Assembly: GCA_003512875.1 (NCBI GenBank)
Contig: DONZ01000043.1
Span: 1 to 6,286, forward strand
Length of the DNA stretch: 6,286 bases
Direction: 5' to 3'
Source of the DNA: Desulfovibrio sp.
GTDB taxonomy: Bacteria; Desulfobacterota; Desulfovibrionia; Desulfovibrionales; Desulfovibrionaceae
The notes under the pieces are model-generated. The model was not told the DNA's origin, ran no database searches, and saw only the letters and a list, made by a program, of their open reading frames with translations. Positions 1 through 5,337 of the stretch are shown here, piece after piece (position 1 is the stretch's first letter; each line of letters begins with the position of its first letter). The translations under genes and the position numbers were made by a program.

Positions 1-1
1 C

Positions 2-1156
2 ATGCCTTACGGCGAAATGCGCGGCGTTCGTCCCGGAAGCCTTATCCAAAATTCCAGCCTGCCTCCCCTTTTTCCCGCATCGTCCGAACTTTTGGGCAGG
101 ACCTTGGACGCGTTCGGCAATCCCTTGGATAAAAAACCTCCTATCAACCCTGAAACAATGATTTCACTCTATGCAGACCCGCCCGCTCCCCTTGACAGAC
201 CGCGGATCGACGAAACCTTGGATGTAGGGGTTCGCTGTATTAATTCTCTTCTTACAATGGGCAAAGGACAGCGTGTGGGTATCATGGCGGGTTCCGGCGT
301 CGGCAAATCAACACTTATGGGCATGATGGCACGCTATACGGAAGCGGAAGTCATTGTCATGGGGCTCATAGGCGAACGCGGACGGGAAGTTTTGGAATTT
401 ATGGAACGCGATTTAGGAGCCGAGGGCATGGCGCGCTCTTGCGTCATTGTCGCCACTTCCGACCAGCCCGCCCTTGTGCGCATGCGTGCGGCTTACGCGG
501 CGACAGCCGTTGCGGAATATTTCCGCGACCAGGGCAAGAACGTGCTTCTTATGATGGATTCTGTAACACGTTTTGCCATGGCTTCCCGTGAAATCGGACT
601 TGCCACGGGTGAACCGCCCACCACCAAAGGCTACACTCCCTCCGTCTTCGCCCAGCTCCCCCGTTTGCTGGAAAGGGCGGGACGTTCCGACAAAGGGACA
701 ATCACAGGTATTTATACCGTTCTTGTCGACGGCGATGATTTCAACGAACCTATCGCGGACGCCGTGCGTTCCATTTTGGACGGTCATATCGTGCTTACCC
801 GCCAGCTTGCGGACAAAGGCCATTTTCCCGCCATTGACGTTTTAAAATCCATCAGCCGTCTGCGCAATGACATCATAGAGCCCGACCTTGTCAAGGCAGG
901 CCGCATACTCACCAATCTGCTTTCCACCTATAACACTTCGGAAGACATGATCAATATCGGAGCGTACAGCAAAGGCTCGAACGCGGAAATCGACGCCGCC
1001 ATCCAGTTCAACAAACCTATCAATGATTTTCTCATTCAAGGCATTTCCGAACCTGAAACTGTCGTGGACAGCTTTACCAAAATGCTTCAGTTGGCGGCAC
1101 GGGCAGAACAAGCCATGCACACCCCAAGACAAGGCATGGACTTACCCCCTCAATAA
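2..1156 (+). CDS. fliI: Flagellum-specific ATP synthase FliI (5' end missing)
   Basis: FliI is the hexameric, F1-beta-like ATPase on the cytoplasmic side of the flagellar type III export gate; it helps unload chaperones and feed flagellar subunits into export. The 384 visible residues show the Walker A loop AGSGVGKST (96-104), GERGRE (124-129), the Walker B strand VLLMMD ending at D186 followed by SVTRFAMASREIGLA, the stretch PSVFAQLPRLLERAG (213-227), and the alpha/beta ATPase signature PAIDVLKSIS (276-285). The frame is open to the window edge. The ATG at base 2 falls inside the N-terminal beta-barrel (PYGEMRGVRPGS), so it is probably not the start; compared with the usual ~440 residues, about 55-70 are missing. 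Virulence-type SctN ATPases are close relatives, but the flagellar form fits better, given the sequence and a cheA gene nearby. No fliJ follows directly. Family assignment is secure; FliI over SctN is very likely. Confidence 0.94.
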   Translation: MPYGEMRGVRPGSLIQNSSLPPLFPASSELLGRTLDAFGNPLDKKPPINPETMISLYADPPAPLDRPRIDETLDVGVRCINSLLTMGKGQRVGIMAGSGVGKSTLMGMMARYTEAEVIVMGLIGERGREVLEFMERDLGAEGMARSCVIVATSDQPALVRMRAAYAATAVAEYFRDQGKNVLLMMDSVTRFAMASREIGLATGEPPTTKGYTPSVFAQLPRLLERAGRSDKGTITGIYTVLVDGDDFNEPIADAVRSILDGHIVLTRQLADKGHFPAIDVLKSISRLRNDIIEPDLVKAGRILTNLLSTYNTSEDMINIGAYSKGSNAEIDAAIQFNKPINDFLIQGISEPETVVDSFTKMLQLAARAEQAMHTPRQGMDLPPQ

Positions 1157-1190
1157 TCCGGACAGTCCGAAAGAAAATTAAGACAAAACC

Positions 1191-1219
1191 TTGACAGACT
1201 CTTATTTCATGCCTACTTT
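1191..1219 (+). promoter_or_regulatory. Predicted sigma70-type promoter for the grpE-miaB unit
   Basis: A perfect -35 hexamer TTGACA (1191-1196) is followed after 17 bases by TACTTT (1214-1219), a fair -10 keeping the first T, the A and the last T of TATAAT. Transcription would begin near 1226, leaving a leader of under 20 bases before the grpE ATG. It lies in the gap after fliI, which suggests that grpE is expressed separately from the flagellar gene. The -35 context CTTGACA also partly resembles a heat-shock sigma32 -35, but no convincing CCCCAT-type -10 is present. I see no CIRCE inverted repeat. Prediction from sequence only. Confidence 0.6.
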
Positions 1220-1243
1220 TAGGAAAACGACAAAGGAGCAAGT

Positions 1244-1843
1244 ATGTCTAAAAAAAAACATCTGCATGAAAATACAGAAGAATATAACGAAGAATTCTGC
1301 GAAGAAAATTATACAGAATGTGAAAATACAGAAAAAACCGCTTTAAATCCGGAGGACTGCAAGGCGCTTGTCTGCCCTGACTGCACAATATTCAAAGAAG
1401 CTGAAGATACCCGCATCCGTGCTTTGGCAGAAATGGAAAATTTTAAAAAACGCCTGCAAAAAGAAAAAGACGAACAAATGGCTTATGCGGCGGAATCCGT
1501 TCTTGCGGATCTTTTGCCAACCCTTGACAATCTCGACTTGGCACTGCAATACGGAAGCAAGAATGAAGCATGCAAAGACACCATCATGGGTGTTGAAATG
1601 ACGAAAAAGCTTCTTCTTGACGCTGTCAAAAAACATGGTTTGGAACCTGTCGGCACTGTCGGGGAAGCGTTTAATCCTGAATTTCATGAAGCCATCGCCC
1701 AAGCAGAACATGCTGAAATTCCCGAAGGGCACCTTATCGCCGTTATGCAAAAAGGCTATGTTCTCAAAGGAAGACTCCTCCGTTCCGCAAAAGTTACCGT
1801 TTGCAAAGCGCAAAACGCTTCCAACTTTGATACGACTGTTTAA
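1244..1843 (+). CDS. grpE: GrpE, nucleotide exchange factor of DnaK (Hsp70)
   Basis: GrpE works as a cytoplasmic dimer that pries ADP out of DnaK and so resets the chaperone cycle. The 199-residue length is normal. Residues 1-38 are acidic and probably disordered. Residues ~50-110 form the long coiled-coil dimerisation helix, with the typical AEMENFKKRLQKEKDE (62-77) and LADLLPTLDNLDLAL (87-101). Residues ~140-188 form the beta-wing that contacts DnaK, with the family signature FNPEFHEAIAQ (143-153) and GYVLKGRLLRSAKV (171-184). The start is supported by AAAGGAG (1232-1238) five bases before the ATG. Codons 3-5 lie in a run of nine A. Unusually, five cysteines lie in the first 47 residues, including C39-x4-C44-x2-C47 just before the coiled coil. 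Neither dnaK nor hrcA nor dnaJ is adjacent; the gene leads an operon with miaB. Confidence 0.96.
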   Translation: MSKKKHLHENTEEYNEEFCEENYTECENTEKTALNPEDCKALVCPDCTIFKEAEDTRIRALAEMENFKKRLQKEKDEQMAYAAESVLADLLPTLDNLDLALQYGSKNEACKDTIMGVEMTKKLLLDAVKKHGLEPVGTVGEAFNPEFHEAIAQAEHAEIPEGHLIAVMQKGYVLKGRLLRSAKVTVCKAQNASNFDTTV

Positions 1844-1852
1844 GGAAATTCC

Positions 1853-3295
1853 ATGCCTTCATTTCACTGCATAACCTACGGCTGCCAAATGAATGTCAAC
1901 GACAGCGCATGGGTTGCGCGCGCTCTTGTCAAAATGGGCTGGAAAGAAAGCGGTATGGAAACCGCCGATTTTATTTTCATCAATACCTGTTCGGTACGTG
2001 AAAAACCACAGCACAAAGTTTTAAGCATGCTTGGCATTATTCGGGAAACCAATCCGAAAGCAAGCGTTGCAGTGGCAGGCTGCGTCGCCCAGCAAATGGG
2101 CGAAAAATTATGGGAAAAAAATGCGCATGTGCGCCTTGTGCTTGGCAGTGACGGCATAGCACATGCTCCGGAAGCATTTGAAAAAATTGCAAAAAATCCA
2201 AAACTCCGCCTTTCTTATTTAAAATTCACCAAAGAATTTCCAAACAGAAATCCGGAGCTTGATTTTTTTAAAAATATTCCGGTCCTACCCACCGGAACCG
2301 TTGAAGAAAGCACAAAAGGAAACGATACAAGGGCTTTTGTCAATATCATGCAAGGCTGCAACAACTTTTGCGCCTACTGCATTGTGCCCTATACCAGAGG
2401 ACGCCAAAAATCCCGCCCGGCTTCTTCCGTTCTTGCGGAATGTCGGGAATGGCTTGAACGGGGTATTTGCGACCTCACGCTGCTTGGGCAAAATGTCAAT
2501 GCCTACGGAAAAGACAATGCAGGCGATACGCCTCATTTTGTTGAATTATTATACGAAGTTGCAAAACTGGACGGTTTGAAGCGCCTGCATATCGTCACCC
2601 CTCATCCCCGTGATTTCTGCGACGCAACAGTCAATGCCTATAAAGAGTTGCCGGTGCTTGCCCCCCGCCTTCATCTGCCTTTGCAAGCCGGCTCCAACGC
2701 CATTCTTGAAAAAATGGGACGGGGATATACCAATCACGATTTCATGCGTTTAGTGGATAAACTCCGCAGCGCTCGCCCTGACATCGCTCTTTCCACCGAC
2801 CTTATTGTCGGCTTTCCGACCGAAACGGAAGAAGATTTTCAAGAAACCCTGCGAATTATGAAAGAAGCAGATTTTATCGCCTCGTTTTCTTTCATCTATT
2901 CCGACAGACCGAATACCCGCGCCTCAAAAATGCAGGATAAAATCAATCCGAAAGTCGGTCTTGACAGACTCAACCGGCTTATGGAGCTGCAAAACGAACT
3001 TGGAGAAAAATGGCTGAAATCACGTGTCGGCATGGAAACCGACGTGCAGCTTGAAGCAAAAAGCGCCAAACCGAAATATTCGGAAATCAAAGACAATGAT
3101 ATTGCTGTTGAAACCATAAAAAGCGCAGAAAGCTTAAACGGCGACAGCGACGCCACAAGCTGGCAAGGGCATGACACATGGGGAAACACCGTAAACCTCA
3201 TTATCCCTAACCGCTTGAATTATAAAACGGGTGACATCGCACCCGTAAAAATCGTCACAGCCAAAAAACATTCCTTGCTTGGAGAATTGAAATAA
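1853..3295 (+). CDS. miaB: MiaB, tRNA-2-methylthio-N6-dimethylallyladenosine synthase
   Basis: MiaB is a radical-SAM methylthiotransferase that adds the ms2 group to i6A at position 37 of tRNAs reading codons that begin with U, stabilising codon pairing. The N-terminal MTTase domain (1-~150) supplies cysteines C11, C46 and C77 for the auxiliary [4Fe-4S] cluster, in YGCQMN, NTCSVRE and AGCVAQ. The radical SAM core (~155-385) carries C169-x3-C173-x2-C176 within QGCNNFCAYCIVPYTRGRQ. The C-terminal TRAM tRNA-binding domain (~388-478) contains an apparent insertion of 20-25 residues around 405-434. NTCSVREK and IVPYTRGRQ favour MiaB over the paralogues MtaB and RimO. At 480 residues it is slightly longer than usual. 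The ATG follows grpE by 9 bases, and its ribosome binding site TAAGGA (1841-1846) overlaps the grpE stop codon, so translation may be coupled. Confidence 0.96.
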   Translation: MPSFHCITYGCQMNVNDSAWVARALVKMGWKESGMETADFIFINTCSVREKPQHKVLSMLGIIRETNPKASVAVAGCVAQQMGEKLWEKNAHVRLVLGSDGIAHAPEAFEKIAKNPKLRLSYLKFTKEFPNRNPELDFFKNIPVLPTGTVEESTKGNDTRAFVNIMQGCNNFCAYCIVPYTRGRQKSRPASSVLAECREWLERGICDLTLLGQNVNAYGKDNAGDTPHFVELLYEVAKLDGLKRLHIVTPHPRDFCDATVNAYKELPVLAPRLHLPLQAGSNAILEKMGRGYTNHDFMRLVDKLRSARPDIALSTDLIVGFPTETEEDFQETLRIMKEADFIASFSFIYSDRPNTRASKMQDKINPKVGLDRLNRLMELQNELGEKWLKSRVGMETDVQLEAKSAKPKYSEIKDNDIAVETIKSAESLNGDSDATSWQGHDTWGNTVNLIIPNRLNYKTGDIAPVKIVTAKKHSLLGELK

Positions 3296-3298
3296 CGT

Positions 3299-3766
3299 AT
3301 GGATAAACAAGATTTACTTCTTGATGCGATTTTTTTTGAACATTGGGCTCGTTATTTTTGCTTTGAAGAAACAGAAGACGGCGTCAATGCCACAATTGAA
3401 ATTCCGGAAGCATTATATGCGGAATGTAAGACACAGCTTCCCCATTTGCTGGGGCTGTTAGAAAAAATCCAACACAGCCCCATTGTGCTGAATGACGTGA
3501 AAAGCGCTATTTTTTCCTTTATCCGAAAAGAATTATCCCTGACCGACAATGAACTTGAGCATTTTCTGCACGAAATGAGCTTAAACGCGGATTTTAACCG
3601 CAAACTCAACATGTTCTACGGGTTCGTACAGGACGAAGCAGACAAAGACTCCAAAACCGAGGACTCCATGTCGGACGAAGAATATAAAACGTACCGCGCA
3701 AAAAAAGAAATTCCCCTCTTCCCCGCATGGATGGAACAATTCCATAACTGGGCAAAGGAAAATTAA
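3299..3766 (+). CDS. Conserved-looking hypothetical protein, third gene of the grpE-miaB unit
   Basis: I do not recognise this 155-residue protein. It looks soluble and mostly helical: an aromatic N-terminus (IFFEHWARYFCFEE, 11-24), a leucine-rich helix around 45-58, a helical middle (65-110) with LTDNELEHFLHEMS (81-94), an acidic linker (112-128) rich in D, E, S and K, and a C-terminal segment ending PLFPAWMEQFHNWAKEN. There is no signal peptide, membrane segment or metal-binding motif; the only cysteines are C21 and C43. The ATG lies 3 bases after the miaB stop and in the same frame, with one codon (CGT) between them. The nearest Shine-Dalgarno-like GGAG (3281-3284) is 14 bases upstream, rather far, so translation probably depends on ribosomes finishing miaB. 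Codon use matches its neighbours. A terminator follows. It is very probably a real gene, but its function is unknown. Confidence 0.82.
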   Translation: MDKQDLLLDAIFFEHWARYFCFEETEDGVNATIEIPEALYAECKTQLPHLLGLLEKIQHSPIVLNDVKSAIFSFIRKELSLTDNELEHFLHEMSLNADFNRKLNMFYGFVQDEADKDSKTEDSMSDEEYKTYRAKKEIPLFPAWMEQFHNWAKEN

Positions 3767-3805
3767 TCATACGCTCTCATGAGCCGATTAAAAACGGCAA
3801 ACCTG

Positions 3806-3853
3806 TTTCAATAAAAAAACTCTCTTTGAAAAAAGAGAGTTTTTTTATTGAAA
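3806..3853. terminator. Bidirectional rho-independent terminator between convergent operons
   Basis: A perfect 22-bp inverted repeat (arms 3806-3827 and 3832-3853) encloses the tetraloop GAAA (3828-3831), a stable GNRA-type loop on the plus-strand RNA. The central stem is ACTCTCTTT paired with AAAGAGAGT, flanked by seven A on the left and seven T on the right (3840-3846). The hairpin therefore ends in a U-run whichever strand is transcribed. It lies 39 bases after the stop of the 155-codon gene and 144 bases past the mazG stop on the other strand. It probably ends both the grpE-miaB and cvpA-mazG transcripts. The rest of the gap (3767-3805 and 3854-3997) shows only weak 4-5 bp hairpins. Confidence 0.92.
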
Positions 3854-3997
3854 AGCTTGGGGGATAGTTCCCTTTCAAAACAACGTATGACAATAATCTT
3901 CTAACGCTATGCTATTGCTTAGTCTTGGCAATGCAGATTGAAAACACATCTTAAAAAAGATAGATCAAGCTAAAATTTCTCAAACTACCTCAAAACC

Positions 3998-4801
3998 TTA
4001 TTCTTTTTCTTTTACTTCGTTCCAAAGTTCGTCCTTATCATCAAGGCTCATGTTTTCAAAATCAAGATTTCTTTCTCTGGCAAGCGCTTCCATCGCCTCG
4101 AAACGGGCGACAAAACGGTTGCATGTCAAATCAGCCGCGATATTCGCCTTTACGCCCATGCGCCTGCCAAGTTCCACAAGGCTGAAAATCATATCTCCAA
4201 GTTCATGCTCAATGTGTGCGGGATCGCCTTCCGCTTTAGCGTCAAGCAGTTCAAGCCATTCCGCTTCAACCTGCTTTTCCGCATCTTCATCATCATCCCA
4301 TGTGAAACCGGCTTTTGCGGCTTTTGCATGAATACGGTAAGCACGGGTAAGAGCCGGCAAAGCAGACGGAATAGAAGCCAATGCCCCGTCAGAACCGCCT
4401 TTTTCAGCTTTTTCCTGATTTTTGATTTTTTCCCAGGTTTCATGCAAAGCTTCTTTGGATGTATCCTGATTTTCTTTTTTAGCAAAAACGTGAGGATGCC
4501 TGCGCTGCATTTTCTCCACGCTTTTCAGCAACGCATCGGCAAAATCAAAGGCGTTTTGCTGTGAATATTTATGGGCGATCAGCATAATGCCAAAAATGAG
4601 GTCGCCCATTTCATCGCAAGCGTCGGCAATATTGTTTTTGCGTACAGCGTCCACAAATTCAAACAATTCCTCAATGGAATATTCGGACAACGTAAGCGGT
4701 GTTTGCTCTTTATCCCAAGGACAGCCGCCGTCCTCCGCCAAAATTTTTTCAATAACGTCATTCATTGCAAGGATTGCTTGCGTCAATTTATTCACTTCCA
4801 T
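3998..4801 (-). CDS. mazG: MazG nucleoside triphosphate pyrophosphohydrolase
   Basis: MazG hydrolyses nucleoside triphosphates to monophosphates and pyrophosphate; in E. coli it cleans aberrant nucleotides and lowers ppGpp. The 267-residue protein has the classic duplicated architecture. Domain one (~15-115) carries GGCPWDKEQT (25-34) and the metal-binding EXXE-x15-EXXD set E45/E48 and E64/D67. Domain two (~145-265) carries E181/E184 and E200/D203 with the same spacing, then CNRFVARFEAME (227-238) and DELWNEVKEKE near the end. Both sites thus look competent for Mg2+. The Glu often found just before the second EXXE is Ala180 here. The ATG overlaps the end of cvpA by 10 bases; GGGGA lies a few bases upstream inside cvpA, so the two genes are probably co-translated. 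No mazEF toxin-antitoxin genes adjoin it. Confidence 0.95.
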   Translation of the reverse strand: MEVNKLTQAILAMNDVIEKILAEDGGCPWDKEQTPLTLSEYSIEELFEFVDAVRKNNIADACDEMGDLIFGIMLIAHKYSQQNAFDFADALLKSVEKMQRRHPHVFAKKENQDTSKEALHETWEKIKNQEKAEKGGSDGALASIPSALPALTRAYRIHAKAAKAGFTWDDDEDAEKQVEAEWLELLDAKAEGDPAHIEHELGDMIFSLVELGRRMGVKANIAADLTCNRFVARFEAMEALARERNLDFENMSLDDKDELWNEVKEKE

Positions 4802-5289
4802 ATTTTCATCCCCATAATTTCATAATTTCCAAACACATAATCAGTTATTTTACCCATAATATCAAGCAGATACGGGATAGTGGCGGAATTGCTCACAAGC
4901 GGGTCGTCCCTGAGGAACCATGAAAGCACAAAAGCAACGATTCCCGTAAGAAAAACGGCTTTCACAAGACCAAAAACCGCGCCTAACAACCTGTTGATCC
5001 AGCCGGTAAAAGTAATTTGCATGATTTTGCTTAAAACTTTGACGATAAGGGAAACAACAAGAAAACTTCCCACCACGATAATCACAATGGCAAAGGGATA
5101 ATTGAGCGAACTTTCACTGTAATTTCCGATGAAGCCGGCAACAGACTGCCCGTACATCCGCAACAGCACAACGCTTAAAACAATCGCGACAATGCCGGAA
5201 ACTTCCTCAAAAAAGCCGCTGAACGCCCCTTTGATGAAAAAAAAGGCGAACACGATAATCACAAACAAATCAAAATAATTTATTGCCAT
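4792..5289 (-). CDS. cvpA: CvpA family inner membrane protein
   Basis: CvpA proteins are small inner-membrane proteins, named for their need in colicin V production in E. coli and since linked to envelope homeostasis; their biochemical role is not settled. From the chosen ATG the product is 165 residues, typical of the family. It opens MAINYFDLFVIIVF with the conserved Asp7, then FFFIKGAFSGFFEEV (16-30), and shows about four hydrophobic segments (~7-23, 28-45, 64-87, 101-124). The family stretch NRLLGAVFGLVKA (99-111) leads into the last one. The tail (125-165) is more polar. The frame stays open upstream to a GTG at 5316, but that start lies inside the cheA terminator hairpin and adds nine atypical residues. 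The ATG at 5289 has GGAA five bases upstream and is preferred. The gene overlaps mazG by 10 bases. Confidence 0.9.
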   Translation of the reverse strand: MAINYFDLFVIIVFAFFFIKGAFSGFFEEVSGIVAIVLSVVLLRMYGQSVAGFIGNYSESSLNYPFAIVIIVVGSFLVVSLIVKVLSKIMQITFTGWINRLLGAVFGLVKAVFLTGIVAFVLSWFLRDDPLVSNSATIPYLLDIMGKITDYVFGNYEIMGMKIWK

Positions 5290-5294
5290 GTTTT

Positions 5295-5298
5295 TTCC
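5295..5298 (-). promoter_or_regulatory. Ribosome binding site deciding the cvpA start
   Basis: On the minus strand GGAA lies five bases before the ATG at 5289. It is a modest Shine-Dalgarno match, but it favours this ATG over the in-frame GTG at 5316, which falls within the loop of the upstream terminator. The site begins only four bases after the terminator's U-run ends, so the terminator and the translation signal are almost fused. Confidence 0.55.
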
Positions 5299-5303
5299 AA
5301 ATA

Positions 5304-5332
5304 AAAAAAGGAACACTTGCTGTTCCTTTTTT
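5304..5332 (-). terminator. Rho-independent terminator downstream of cheA
   Basis: A 12-bp stem (arms 5304-5315 and 5321-5332) encloses a five-base loop (5316-5320); the core is AGGAACA paired with TGTTCCT. Read on the minus strand, it starts 5 bases after the cheA stop and ends in seven U (5309-5303). On the plus strand it also has a T-run, but no gene upstream would use it. It separates cheA from cvpA-mazG, although the short distance to cvpA suggests that some readthrough or a promoter inside cheA must feed the downstream genes. Confidence 0.85.
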
Positions 5333-5337
5333 ATGGG

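Noticed and set aside
413..823. Open frame of 136 codons on the minus strand within fliI
   Set aside because: It lies wholly antisense to a strongly conserved ATPase core, has no ribosome binding site or recognisable domain, and is explained by codon bias in fliI.
2..1156. Virulence type III secretion ATPase (SctN) instead of FliI
   Set aside because: The motifs are shared, but the overall sequence reads as FliI and no secretion genes are visible; a chemotaxis gene lies in the same window.
1157..1243. CIRCE operator or sigma32 promoter upstream of grpE
   Set aside because: No TTAGCACTC/GAGTGCTAA repeat is present. CTTGACA resembles part of a sigma32 -35, but the matching -10 is absent, while a sigma70 promoter with 17-base spacing fits well.
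3854..3997. Possible small RNA, tRNA or second terminator downstream of mazG
   Set aside because: Only short inverted repeats of 4-5 bp occur, such as ATCTT/AAGAT near 3949-3962; there is no cloverleaf, no strong hairpin with a U-run and no promoter.
4205..4564. Open frame of 119 codons on the plus strand within mazG
   Set aside because: It is antisense to both MazG domains, has a low-complexity Phe/Ser-rich translation and no start signals.
5290..5316. GTG start that would lengthen cvpA by nine residues
   Set aside because: The GTG sits in the loop and stem of the cheA terminator and the added residues (MFLFLFGKN) are atypical; the ATG at 5289 has a better ribosome binding site and the usual family N-terminus.
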